This document shows positions 1 through 6,887 of a DNA stretch of 8,196 bases, piece after piece; within the stretch, counting starts at the first letter, position 1; every line of letters begins with the position of its first letter. This stretch comes from an uncultured Elioraea sp. (GTDB taxonomy: Bacteria > Pseudomonadota > Alphaproteobacteria > Acetobacterales > Acetobacteraceae): positions 1 through 8,196 of the forward strand of contig CALKJX010000143.1 in assembly GCA_937995555.1 (NCBI GenBank). The letters run 5' to 3'. The translations under genes and the position numbers were made by a program. A model generated the notes under the pieces. It was not told the DNA's origin. It saw only the letters and a program-made list of their open reading frames with translations, and did not search any database.

Positions 1-1
1 C

Positions 2-265
2 GCCGCGATCAAGCAGTTCTGCGAGGTGGAGTACGGCGTCGCGTTCCCGCTCGCGACCCTGAGCCGGGTCACCGGGCGCGAGGCGCACCCGTTCTACCGC
101 TGGGCGGCGGCCGCGTCGGGGCCGCCCCGCTGGAACTTCCACAAATACCTGGTCGACCGGACGGGGAGGATCGCCGGCGCCTGGGGTTCGCGCACGACCC
201 CCGACAGCGCCGAGCTGATCGGCGCGATCGAGGCCGCGCTCGCCGCCCCCGCGCCCTCAGCCTGA
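2..265 (+). CDS. Glutathione peroxidase, C-terminal part (5' end outside window)
   Basis: The reading frame is open from the left edge and gives 87 residues before TGA at 263-265. It contains the hallmarks of the C-terminal half of the glutathione peroxidase family: an FCxxxYGVxFP stretch near the left edge, an AHPFYRW segment, and then WNFHKYLVDR around bases 131-160. In this family the Trp and Asn of WNF complete the catalytic tetrad with a Cys (or Sec) and a Gln that would lie upstream of the window, so the active-site thiol cannot be checked. By family knowledge these enzymes reduce hydrogen peroxide and lipid hydroperoxides; bacterial members usually draw electrons from thioredoxin or glutathione. 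No real start is visible: the GTG at 26 lies inside the conserved region. The last 9 nt overlap the end of the opposing transporter gene. Confidence 0.88.
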   Translation, partial: AAIKQFCEVEYGVAFPLATLSRVTGREAHPFYRWAAAASGPPRWNFHKYLVDRTGRIAGAWGSRTTPDSAELIGAIEAALAAPAPSA

Positions 266-1426
266 GCCGCGCGGCACGAACGCGAGCGCGCAGGCTGCGA
301 GGGTAGCCGAGACGGCGATGCCGAGCGCCATGGTCCAGCCCTCGGCGTCGAGCGCCTGGGCGACCGCTAGCCCGCCAAAGGCGGCTGTGCCCCATTGCAG
401 GAAGCCGAGCAGCGCCGAGGCGCGGCCGGCCATGTACGGGAACGGCGCGACCGCGCCCGACTGCGCGTTCGGCTGGGCGAGCGCGAAGGCCACCATGTAG
501 AGCACCATCGGCAGGGTGACGGTGGCGATCGAGGCGCCGAACAGCGCCAGCGCCGCCGGCCCTGACCAGCCGAAGGCCACGCAGAGTCCGACGCCGAGAT
601 GCAGCATCCGGCGCACACCGAGACGCGGGCTGATCCGGCGGGCGAGCGCGCTGCCGGCGATGTAGCCGGCGACCGCGGCGGCGAACAGCAGACCATAGCC
701 CTGCGGCCCGAGGCCGAGCCCCGTCTGCGCCACATGCGACGAGCCCGAGATGAAGCAGAACAGCCCCGTATAGGTGAAGGTCGCGATCGCCGCATGGCTG
801 AGGAAGCCGCGATGCCGCAGGAGCGCGGCATAGGCGGCGCCGAGCCGGGCCGGATCAAGCGCGGTGCGGTCGAGCGCGGGCACGGTTTCGGGCAGGAAGC
901 GCGCGGCCGCGAGCGCGATCGCGCCGGCGAGCAGTGCCAGCAGCCAGAACGCCGCCCGCCAGCCGGCAAGCGCGACCACCAGTCCGCCCAGCACCGGCCC
1001 GGCCGCCGGGGCGAGCGCCATCAGCCCGGCGATGGTGGCGAACACCGCGGCCGCGCGGGGCGGATCGGTCGTGTCGCGCACGATCGCGCGCGCCACCACC
1101 GGCCCGCCGCAGGAGCCGACCGCCTGCACGACCCTGGCGGCCACCAGCCAGCCGAGGCTCGGCGCGAGCGCACAGGCGAGGGTGGCGGCGAGATAGATCG
1201 TGAGCCCGACCGCCGTGGCGGGGCGGCGGCCGAACCGGTCGGCGAAGGGCCCGTAGAGGAGCTGGGCCGGGGCGAAGCCGAGCAGGAAGCCCGAGAGCGT
1301 CCACTGCACGCCGGCCGCGTCCGTCCCGAAGGCGGCGGCGATCGCCGGCAGAGCAGGCAGGTAGAGATCGGTCGACAGCGGGCCGAGCGAGACGAGCGCC
1401 GCAAGGAGCCAGACGGGCGGCGTCAC
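257..1426 (-). CDS. MFS drug exporter, Bcr/CflA family
   Basis: This 389-residue, very hydrophobic protein fits the 12-helix major facilitator fold and the usual size of about 400 residues for Bcr/CflA drug:proton antiporters of the inner membrane. Visible signatures are STDLYLPALPAI at residues 18-29 in the first helix, typical of Bcr/CflA proteins; the motif A loop GPFADRFGRRP at 59-69; and GPVLGG at 143-148, resembling the antiporter motif C. Family members export chloramphenicol, bicyclomycin, sulfonamides or cysteine-like compounds; the substrate here cannot be read from sequence. The start is GTG at 1426 with no clear Shine-Dalgarno sequence. It lies 7 nt after the stop of the upstream glycosylase gene, so translation probably depends on reinitiation by terminating ribosomes. 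The 3' end overlaps the convergent glutathione peroxidase gene by 9 nt. A large plus-strand reading frame over the same bases is a codon-bias shadow. Confidence 0.9.
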   Translation of the reverse strand: MTPPVWLLAALVSLGPLSTDLYLPALPAIAAAFGTDAAGVQWTLSGFLLGFAPAQLLYGPFADRFGRRPATAVGLTIYLAATLACALAPSLGWLVAARVVQAVGSCGGPVVARAIVRDTTDPPRAAAVFATIAGLMALAPAAGPVLGGLVVALAGWRAAFWLLALLAGAIALAAARFLPETVPALDRTALDPARLGAAYAALLRHRGFLSHAAIATFTYTGLFCFISGSSHVAQTGLGLGPQGYGLLFAAAVAGYIAGSALARRISPRLGVRRMLHLGVGLCVAFGWSGPAALALFGASIATVTLPMVLYMVAFALAQPNAQSGAVAPFPYMAGRASALLGFLQWGTAAFGGLAVAQALDAEGWTMALGIAVSATLAACALAFVPRGSG

Positions 1427-1433
1427 GGCGGGC

Positions 1434-2078
1434 TCAAGGCGCGCCCAGGATCGGCATCAGTTCGTCGAACACCGCGTGGAACATCGCCTCCGTCAGCCGC
1501 CCGGTGTTCGTGTTGTAGCGGCTGCAATGATAGCTGTCCGCCAGCACGAACCCGTCGAACCGGTGCCGCGCGCCGTGCGCGAAGCGTGCGGAGGAGGCGG
1601 GCCGGCCGAGGGCCCGCAGCACCGCGCCATGCGCGACCGCGCCGAGCGCCAGCACCGCGCGCAGCCGCGGCATGGCCGCCAGCTCGCCCTTCAGGAACGG
1701 GTTGCAGGCGGCGATTTCGGCTGGCGTCGGCTTGTTCTCGGGCGGCACGCAGCGCACCGCGTTGCAGATCCGCGCCCGCGTCAGCTTGAGCCCGTCATCC
1801 GGCTGCGCCTCGTAGCGCCCTTCGGCGAGTCCGCAGCGCAGCAGCGTGGCGTAGAGCAGCGCGCCGGCCCAGTCGCCGGTGAAGGGCCGGCCGGTGCGGT
1901 TGGCCCCGCGCAGCCCCGGTGCGAGGCCGACGATCAGCAGCGGCGCATCCAGCGGGCCGAACGAGGGCACAGGCGCGTTGTGCCACTCGGCGAAGCGGGC
2001 GCGGTTCTCGGCACGGAACGCGACGAGCCTCGGGCAGCGCGGGCAGTCGCGCGGCGGCGCCGCGGGCGTGCCGCTCAC
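1434..2078 (-). CDS. Uracil-DNA glycosylase, family 5 (UDGb), iron-sulfur type
   Basis: This 214-residue protein should excise uracil, and probably hypoxanthine or other deaminated bases, from DNA to start base-excision repair. Motif 1 at residues 51-69, from GLAPG to GANRTGRPFTGD, has the family 5 form; family 4 enzymes carry GEAPG followed by Glu. Motif 2 is HCSRYNTNTGRLT at 184-196, where the more usual form begins HPS. Four cysteines are placed as expected for a 4Fe-4S cluster: C12 and C15 (CPRC), then C110 and C125. The GTG start at 2078 shares bases with the TGA of the upstream NYN gene (GTGA, 2075-2078), and there is no obvious ribosome site of its own, so the two are probably translationally coupled. 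Family 5 enzymes are known to lack the polar catalytic residue of family 1; the Asn at 60 in motif 1 should not be confused with it. Confidence 0.92.
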   Translation of the reverse strand: MSGTPAAPPRDCPRCPRLVAFRAENRARFAEWHNAPVPSFGPLDAPLLIVGLAPGLRGANRTGRPFTGDWAGALLYATLLRCGLAEGRYEAQPDDGLKLTRARICNAVRCVPPENKPTPAEIAACNPFLKGELAAMPRLRAVLALGAVAHGAVLRALGRPASSARFAHGARHRFDGFVLADSYHCSRYNTNTGRLTEAMFHAVFDELMPILGAP

Positions 2079-2755
2079 TCGGCGTTGCCGGTCTCCGGCA
2101 CCCCGCGCCAGGGCTCGGATGGCGTGGCGCGCGGCGCGCCGACGGTCTCGACCGTGAAGGGCCGGCCGGTCACGCCCACGCGCTCGCCCACCCGCTCCTC
2201 GCGCGGCATCCCAGGCTCGCGCGGCGGCACGACGCGGCGGGTGAACTCGCCCATGATGTCGGCGAGATCGACGAACTGGTCGGCCTGGCGGCGCAGGTCA
2301 TCGGCGATCAGCACCGGCTGGGTGCGGATGGTGCTGATCACCGTGACGCGCACACCCTTGCGCTGCACCGCCTCGACCAGGCGGCGGAAATCGCCGTCGC
2401 CGGAGAACAGCACGACATGGTTCACATGCGGCGCCATCTCCAGCATGTCGATGGCGAGCTCGATATCCATGTTGCCCTTGACCCGTCGCCGTCCGGTCGA
2501 GTCGGTGAACTCCTTGGCGGGCTTGGTGACGACCGTATAGCCGTTGTAGCCGAGCCAATCGACGAGCGGCTTGAGGGGTGTGTACTCTTCGGTCTCGAGC
2601 ACGGCGGTGTAGTAGAACATCCGAACAACATAGGCCCTGGTCCGGAAGAACGCATGCAGCGACTTGTAGTCGACATCGAACCCCAGCGTGCGCGACGCTG
2701 CATACAAGTTCGCTCCGTCGATGAACACTGCCACGCGCTCAGATCGCTCGAACAT
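2075..2755 (-). CDS. NYN domain protein, LabA/DUF88-like (PIN-fold putative nuclease)
   Basis: The 226-residue product has a LabA-like NYN domain, a PIN-fold predicted RNase. From ATG 2755 the acidic metal-site residues are D13 in FIDGANLY, D97 and D103 in KGNMDIELAIDML, and D120/D122 in FSGDGDF. The domain covers about residues 7-165. The last 50 or so residues form a Pro/Arg/Gly-rich tail (PPREPGMPREE and onward) that looks disordered. I chose ATG 2755 because AGGAGA lies 3 nt upstream on the minus strand and conserved sequence begins at once; an in-frame TTG at 2773 would add six residues but has no ribosome site. This is the first gene of the NYN–glycosylase–exporter operon and is divergent from folK. 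Family knowledge suggests RNA cleavage, but the substrate is unknown and I do not infer one. Confidence 0.87.
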   Translation of the reverse strand: MFERSERVAVFIDGANLYAASRTLGFDVDYKSLHAFFRTRAYVVRMFYYTAVLETEEYTPLKPLVDWLGYNGYTVVTKPAKEFTDSTGRRRVKGNMDIELAIDMLEMAPHVNHVVLFSGDGDFRRLVEAVQRKGVRVTVISTIRTQPVLIADDLRRQADQFVDLADIMGEFTRRVVPPREPGMPREERVGERVGVTGRPFTVETVGAPRATPSEPWRGVPETGNAE

Positions 2756-2871
2756 TCTCTCCTGGCTCCTCAACCGTCGTCTGCGGGCGCGAAATCCGAT
2801 CGGCCCGGCAACCTAAACACGCCTGATGCTGACGTGAATAGAGTTTCGGCCACGTTGCAGGGAAATGACGG
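2756..2871. promoter_or_regulatory. Divergent intergenic region between the NYN operon and folK
   Basis: This 116-bp gap separates two outward-facing genes and is locally less GC-rich than its surroundings, especially at 2809-2845. It must hold the ribosome sites for both genes, and probably promoters for both transcription units. AGGGA at 2859-2863 lies 8 nt before the folK ATG. The reverse complement of 2756-2770 carries AGGAGA just before the NYN ATG. I could not place a -35/-10 pair I would defend on either strand and saw no inverted repeat suggesting an operator. Confidence 0.5.
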
Positions 2872-3366
2872 ATGATCCTTGTCGGGTTCGGCGCGAACCT
2901 GCCTGGCTTCGGCGGCGCGCCGCCGCGTGCCACCCTCGCCTGGGCGCTGGGCCGGGTGAACGCGTTGCCGGGGCTCGCCTTCCGGGCGGTCTCGCGGCTG
3001 TGGGACAGCGCGCCGGTGCCGGCCTCCGCCCAGCCCCGCTATCTCAACGCGGTGGCAGCCTATGCGGGCGAGGCGGAGCCCACTGCCCTGCTGGCGGCGC
3101 TGAACGCGATCGAGGCGGAGGCCGGGCGGGAGCGCGGCGCGCGGGACGCGGCGCGGGTGCTCGATCTCGACCTGCTCGACCTGAACGGCCTGGTGCGCGA
3201 CGTCCTACCGCCCGTGCTGCCGCATCCGCGGCTCGCCGGGCGCGGCTTCGTGCTGCGCCCGCTCGCGGAGGTGGCGCCGCAGTGGTGCCATCCTGTCACC
3301 AGGGCGACCGTCGCGGCGCTGATCGCCGCCCTGCCGCCGGACGAGGACTGCCGCCCCCTGGTGTGA
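2872..3366 (+). CDS. folK: 2-amino-4-hydroxy-6-hydroxymethyldihydropteridine diphosphokinase (HPPK)
   Basis: This cytoplasmic enzyme transfers pyrophosphate from ATP to 6-hydroxymethyl-7,8-dihydropterin, the step before dihydropteroate synthase in folate synthesis. The 164-residue length is normal for the family. It begins with the typical ILVGFGANLPG strand. DSAPVP at 45-50 and the segment QPRYLNAV at 54-61 form the pterin-binding region. E81 matches the conserved Glu, R95 the catalytic-loop Arg, and D98/D100 in VLDLDLL the magnesium-binding Asp pair. LPHPRLAGRGFVLRPLAE at 116-133 is the C-terminal signature. The ATG at 2872 has AGGGA 8 nt upstream. An ATG at 2865 lies in another frame and is not the start. 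It is the first plus-strand gene, 85 bp before rpoZ. No partner folate gene (folP or folB) is in view. Confidence 0.95.
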   Translation: MILVGFGANLPGFGGAPPRATLAWALGRVNALPGLAFRAVSRLWDSAPVPASAQPRYLNAVAAYAGEAEPTALLAALNAIEAEAGRERGARDAARVLDLDLLDLNGLVRDVLPPVLPHPRLAGRGFVLRPLAEVAPQWCHPVTRATVAALIAALPPDEDCRPLV

Positions 3367-3381
3367 ACAGGTCAGGGTTGC

Positions 3382-3410
3382 TTGCCTTCCTCGCTCCTTG
3401 CCACTATGAG
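3382..3410 (+). promoter_or_regulatory. Candidate sigma-70-type promoter for rpoZ–rsh–pdxJ
   Basis: The 85-bp folK–rpoZ gap contains TTGCCT at 3382-3387 and TATGAG at 3405-3410, separated by 17 bp. Each box matches the consensus at four of six positions. It lies 42 bp before the rpoZ ATG, a sensible distance. This is a weak pattern match and read-through from folK is equally possible. Confidence 0.35.
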
Positions 3411-3451
3411 ATGGAGTTCACCCGCGACTTCAGTGCCGGAGGGTCGAGCGC

Positions 3452-3835
3452 ATGGCGCGCGTCACCGTCGAAGACTGCGTCCTCAAGGTTCCGAACCGCT
3501 TCGAGCTTGTCATGCTGGCCGCCCAGCGTGCGCGCAACATCAGCCGCGGCGAGACGCTGACCGTGGATCGCGACAACGACAAGAACCCCGTCGTCGCGCT
3601 GCGCGAGATCGCCGAGGGGACCATCGATCTCGAGGCGTTGAAGGCCGACCTGATCAAGAGTCTGCAGCGTCTGCCCGAGCCCGAGCCCGCCTCGGAGGAG
3701 GTCATGGACCTGCTGCCGACCGAGAGCAACATCTTCGCCGGCATGGACATCACCCCCGACGAGCAGGCGGCCGAGGAAGGCCCGGTGTCCGAGGACGACA
3801 TCGAGGCTGCGATCGCCCGCGAACTCGGCGGCTGA
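3452..3835 (+). CDS. rpoZ: RNA polymerase omega subunit
   Basis: The omega subunit helps assemble and stabilise the beta' subunit of RNA polymerase; in E. coli it also forms part of a (p)ppGpp-binding site with beta'. The N-terminal 60 residues are classic omega: MARVTVEDC, then VPNRFELVMLAAQRARNIS, and NPVVALREIAEGTI near residues 46-59. At 127 residues it is longer than the 91-residue E. coli protein. The extra C-terminal tail from about residue 75 is rich in Glu, Asp and Pro and is a usual alphaproteobacterial feature. The ATG is preceded by GGAGGG at 3438-3443, 8 nt away, a strong ribosome site fitting a highly expressed gene. It is followed after 81 bp by the (p)ppGpp gene rsh, a widely conserved pairing. 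Confidence 0.96.
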   Translation: MARVTVEDCVLKVPNRFELVMLAAQRARNISRGETLTVDRDNDKNPVVALREIAEGTIDLEALKADLIKSLQRLPEPEPASEEVMDLLPTESNIFAGMDITPDEQAAEEGPVSEDDIEAAIARELGG

Positions 3836-3843
3836 CGCCGGAG

Positions 3844-3887
3844 CGTCCCGCGATGACAGCGGCGCAGGCGGGACGGCCCCTCGGCCG
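3844..3887 (+). other. Two GC-rich hairpins in the rpoZ–rsh gap
   Basis: CGTCCCGC at 3844-3851 is perfectly complementary to GCGGGACG at 3868-3875 (8-bp stem, 16-nt loop). Overlapping it, CGGCC at 3874-3878 can pair with GGCCG at 3883-3887 around a CCTC loop. The two stems share bases 3874-3875, so they compete at their junction. No T-run follows, so this does not look like a standard terminator. It could damp read-through from rpoZ into rsh or protect a processed rpoZ mRNA 3' end. Chance in such GC-rich DNA is also possible. Confidence 0.4.
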
Positions 3888-3916
3888 CCCGCTTGCGCCG
3901 CGAGGATGACGCGATC

Positions 3917-6097
3917 TTGCCCGACGGCACGGCGCTCCTCGATCGCGAGCTGGTCGAGCGCGTGCGCGCCTACGACCCCAAGGCCGACGCCGAGCTGATC
4001 AGCAAGGCCTACGACTTCGCCGCCCGCGCGCATGTCGGCCAGACGCGCGACAACGGCGATCCGTACTTCACCCACCCGGTCGAGGTCGCCAACATCCTGA
4101 CCGGGTTCCGGGTGGACTCGAATTCCATCGTGACCGCGCTGCTGCACGACGTGGTGGAGGACACCCCGGTCACGCTCGCCGACGTCGAAAAGGGCTTCGG
4201 CCGCGACGTCGCCCGCCTGGTGGACGGGGTGACCAAGCTCACCCGCCTCGAACTCCAGTCCGACCGTTCCAAGCAGGCCGAGAACTTCCGCAAGCTCGTG
4301 CTCGCGATGAGCGAGGATATCCGCGTCCTGCTCGTCAAGCTCGCCGACCGGCTGCACAACATGCGCACGCTCCGGTTCGTGCGCGACGAGCAGCGGCGCC
4401 GCCGCATCGCCGCCGAGACGCTGGAGATCTACGCCCCGCTCGCCGAGCGGATCGGCATGGACCAGGTGAAGACCGAGCTCGAAACCCTCGCCTTCCGCGA
4501 GCTCCAGCCCGACGCCTATGCGTCGATCCTCGCGCGCGTGGCGTTCCTGCGCGGCGAGGGCGCTGACACGATCGACCGCGTGACCGAGGATCTGCGCCGG
4601 CTGATGGAGGAGCACGGCATCGCCGCCGAGGTGACCGGGCGCGAGAAGAGCCCATACTCGATCTGGCTGAAGATGCATCGGCGCAACGTCGCCTTCGAGC
4701 AACTGTCGGACATCATGGCCTTCCGCGTGGTCGTCGAGACCGTCGATGACTGCTACCGCGCCCTCGGCGTGGTGCACTCGGCGTTCCGCGTCGTCCCGGG
4801 CCGGTTCAAGGACTACATCTCCACGCCCAAGCCGAACGGCTACCGCTCGCTCCACACCGGCGTGATCCTGCCCGGCGCGCAGAAGATCGAGATCCAGATC
4901 CGCACGCGTGAGATGCACGAGATCGCCGAATATGGCGTGGCCGCCCACTGGTCGTACAAGGAATCCGGGCCGAAGCCGACCGAGGCGCCCCGCCAGTACC
5001 GCTGGCTGCGCAGCCTGCTGGAGATCCTGGAACAGGCCTCGGGTCCGGAGGAGTTCCTCGAGCACACCAAGCTCGAGATGTTCCGCGACCAGGTGTTCTG
5101 CTTCACCCCGAAGGGTGACCTGATCACCCTGCCGCGCGGGGCGACGCCGGTCGACTTCGCCTACGCGGTGCACTCCGAGGTCGGCGACACCTGCGTCGGC
5201 GCGAAGATCAACGGCCGCATCATGCCGCTGCGCACCGAACTGCAGAACGGCGATCAGGTCGAGATCGTCACCGCGCGCGGCCACACGCCCAATCCGGCCT
5301 GGGAACGTTTCGTTGTCACCGGCAAGGCGCGCGCGCGCATCCGCCGCTTCGTGCACGCCCAGCAGCGCGCGCAGAACATCGAGCTCGGCCGCTCCATGCT
5401 GGTGAAGGCCTTCCGCCAGGAGGGCGTGGAGGGCGGCGAGAAGGTGCTGGAGGGCGTGCTCAAGACGTTCAAGCAGCCGAGCATCGAGGACCTCCAGGTC
5501 GCGGTCGGTTCGGGCGCGATCGGCCCGCGCGAGGTGGTGTTCGCCGCCTATCCGGAGCTGCGTCCGACCGCGCGCGCGCCCGCGATGCTGCCGCCGCCGC
5601 GCGCCAAGGCGAAGCCCGCCGCGCCGTCCGGCCGCGAGGGCGCGGCGAGCGTCCCGATCAGCGGCCTCGTCGCCGGCATGGCGGTGCACTTCGCCGGCTG
5701 CTGCCACCCGCTGCCGGGCGACCGCATCGTCGGCATCATCACCACCGGCAAGGGTGTGACGATCCACACCGCCGACTGCCAGACCCTGGAGAGCTTCGCC
5801 GCCACACCGGAACGGTTCCTCGACGTCTCGTGGGACTTCGACCAGACCGCGCAGCAGAAGCATGTCGGCCGCATCACCGTGCTGACCGCCAATCAGCCCG
5901 GTGCGCTCTCGACGCTCACCACCATCATCGCCAAGCGCGACGGCAACATCGTCAACCTCAAGATCGTCAACCGTACGCCCGAGTTCTTCGAGATGCTGAT
6001 CGACCTCGAAGTGCGCGACCTCGCCCATCTCGGCGACATCATCGCCGCACTGCGCGCAAGCCCGCAGATCAGCGCCGTCGAGCGCGCCCGCGCCTGA
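3917..6097 (+). CDS. rsh: Bifunctional (p)ppGpp synthetase/hydrolase, RelA/SpoT homologue
   Basis: A 726-residue long-form Rsh that makes and degrades the stringent-response alarmone. Numbered from TTG 3917, the hydrolase (HD) domain has R44, H53, H77-D78, E81-D82, D144 and N148 all present, so hydrolysis should be active. The synthetase domain covers about 235-345, with D265 and E325 at the expected places. Its RFKD at 296-299 is the RXKD form of bifunctional enzymes, not the EXDD form of synthetase-only RelA. A TGS domain follows at 389-454, then a helical region, an Ala/Pro-rich linker at about 549-575, a conserved-cysteine domain with C595, C596 and C621, and a C-terminal ACT domain from about 650. 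No in-frame ATG or GTG exists near the start. TTG 3893 would add eight residues but has no ribosome site, whereas GAGGA lies at 3902-3906, 10 nt before TTG 3917. It probably belongs to one unit with rpoZ and pdxJ. Confidence 0.95.
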   Translation: MPDGTALLDRELVERVRAYDPKADAELISKAYDFAARAHVGQTRDNGDPYFTHPVEVANILTGFRVDSNSIVTALLHDVVEDTPVTLADVEKGFGRDVARLVDGVTKLTRLELQSDRSKQAENFRKLVLAMSEDIRVLLVKLADRLHNMRTLRFVRDEQRRRRIAAETLEIYAPLAERIGMDQVKTELETLAFRELQPDAYASILARVAFLRGEGADTIDRVTEDLRRLMEEHGIAAEVTGREKSPYSIWLKMHRRNVAFEQLSDIMAFRVVVETVDDCYRALGVVHSAFRVVPGRFKDYISTPKPNGYRSLHTGVILPGAQKIEIQIRTREMHEIAEYGVAAHWSYKESGPKPTEAPRQYRWLRSLLEILEQASGPEEFLEHTKLEMFRDQVFCFTPKGDLITLPRGATPVDFAYAVHSEVGDTCVGAKINGRIMPLRTELQNGDQVEIVTARGHTPNPAWERFVVTGKARARIRRFVHAQQRAQNIELGRSMLVKAFRQEGVEGGEKVLEGVLKTFKQPSIEDLQVAVGSGAIGPREVVFAAYPELRPTARAPAMLPPPRAKAKPAAPSGREGAASVPISGLVAGMAVHFAGCCHPLPGDRIVGIITTGKGVTIHTADCQTLESFAATPERFLDVSWDFDQTAQQKHVGRITVLTANQPGALSTLTTIIAKRDGNIVNLKIVNRTPEFFEMLIDLEVRDLAHLGDIIAALRASPQISAVERARA

Positions 6098-6126
6098 CCT
6101 GACCGTCCGACAAGGATAAGGACCCG

Positions 6127-6861
6127 ATGCCCAGCCCGCTCCGCCTCGGCGTGAACGTCGATCACGTCGCGACCATCCGCAACGCGCGTGGCGGTGACCA
6201 TCCCGATCCTGTGCGCGCGGCGCGCGTCGCCCAGGAGTCGGGCGCCGACGGCATCACCGCGCATCTGCGCGAGGATCGCCGCCATATCCGCGACGATGAC
6301 ATGCGCCGGCTCAAGGACGAGATCGCGCTGCCGCTGAACTTCGAGATGGCCGCGACACCCGAGATGGTCGGCATCGCCCGCGGGCTGCGGCCGCACGCCG
6401 CCTGTCTCGTGCCCGAGAAACGCGAGGAACGCACCACAGAAGGCGGGCTCGACGTCGTGGGGAACAAGGGTGTGGTGGGGGACGCGATCGCCGCACTCGC
6501 CGAGGCGGGCATCCGCGTCAGCCTGTTCGTCGAGGCCGATCTGCGCCAGCTCGACGCCGCGCGGGAACTGGGCGCGCCGGTGGTGGAGCTGCATACCGGC
6601 ACGTACTGCGATCATGTCGGTGCGGCGCGCGAGCGCGAACTCGCGCGCATCGCGGCGGCGGCCAGGCACGGCGCGGCGATCGGGCTGGAAGTGCACGCGG
6701 GGCATGGGCTGTCGTTCGACACGGTCGGGCCGGTCGCCGCGATCCCGGAGATCGCCGAGCTCAACATCGGCCACTTCCTGGTCGGCGAGGCGGTCTTTCT
6801 CGGACTTGCCGCCGCGATCCGCGAGATGCGCCGGCGCATGGACAACGCGCGCGGGCAGTAA
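6127..6861 (+). CDS. pdxJ: Pyridoxine 5'-phosphate synthase
   Basis: PdxJ condenses 1-deoxyxylulose 5-phosphate with 3-amino-2-oxopropyl phosphate to give pyridoxine 5'-phosphate, the ring-closing step of the DXP-dependent vitamin B6 route. The 244-residue length is normal for this cytoplasmic TIM-barrel enzyme. It opens with LGVNVDHVATIRNARGG at residues 7-23. Residues matching the catalytic E. coli set are H46 in ITAHLREDRRHI, E73 in LNFEMA, and H193 in VHAGHGL. CLVPEKREERTTEGGLDV at 93-110 and the C-terminal ELNIGHFLVGEAVFLGL are further signatures. The ATG at 6127 has AAGGA at 6118-6122 and a second AAGGA at 6112-6116. It starts 29 bp after the rsh stop, so co-transcription is likely. In many alphaproteobacteria acpS follows pdxJ; here a convergent gene follows instead. 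Confidence 0.96.
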   Translation: MPSPLRLGVNVDHVATIRNARGGDHPDPVRAARVAQESGADGITAHLREDRRHIRDDDMRRLKDEIALPLNFEMAATPEMVGIARGLRPHAACLVPEKREERTTEGGLDVVGNKGVVGDAIAALAEAGIRVSLFVEADLRQLDAARELGAPVVELHTGTYCDHVGAARERELARIAAAARHGAAIGLEVHAGHGLSFDTVGPVAAIPEIAELNIGHFLVGEAVFLGLAAAIREMRRRMDNARGQ

Positions 6862-6862
6862 C

Positions 6863-6881
6863 GCAGGGGCGCCGCCCCTGC
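6863..6881. terminator. GC hairpin between convergent pdxJ and dehydrogenase genes
   Basis: GCAGGGGC at 6863-6870 pairs perfectly with GCCCCTGC at 6874-6881 around a 3-nt loop, filling most of the 26-bp gap between the two convergent stop codons. The symmetry would serve both strands, which fits a bidirectional terminator. Neither side has a T-run, so intrinsic termination may be weak or Rho-assisted. Confidence 0.55.
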
Positions 6882-6887
6882 ACCCCA

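Noticed and set aside
599..1789. 396-codon plus-strand open frame across the exporter and glycosylase genes
   Set aside because: Arg/Gly/Ala/Glu-rich composition with no motif, spanning the boundary of two real opposite-strand genes; a codon-bias shadow. The same applies to 1919-2875 and to 5893-6891 on the minus strand.
2075..2755. NYN gene as a sign of a defence island
   Set aside because: All neighbours are housekeeping or transport genes, and no restriction, toxin-antitoxin, phage or mobile element sequence is present. LabA-like NYN genes are common in ordinary chromosomal places.
2756..2773. TTG 2773 as the NYN protein start
   Set aside because: No ribosome site lies upstream of it, whereas ATG 2755 has AGGAGA at a short distance and begins the conserved sequence.
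2865..3560. ATG at 2865 opening a 231-codon frame over folK and into rpoZ
   Set aside because: It is out of frame with the recognisable HPPK sequence and its product is Arg/Ala-rich without motifs; AGGGA is 8 nt from the folK ATG but nearly touches this one.
5327..5340. Alternating GC run that could form Z-DNA or slip
   Set aside because: It encodes Ala-Arg repeats in a conserved basic part of Rsh and is short; codon choice explains it.
3404..6028. 874-codon open frame on the minus strand opposite rpoZ and rsh
   Set aside because: The translation is a repetitive Arg/His/Leu/Val/Asp mix with no known motif, and it lies exactly opposite two firmly identified genes. Strong third-position GC bias removes stop codons from the antisense frame.
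6625..6648. 9-bp perfect inverted repeat with a 6-nt loop inside pdxJ
   Set aside because: The bases encode ARERELAR in a normal PdxJ segment; GC-rich Arg/Ala/Glu codons readily create such palindromes.
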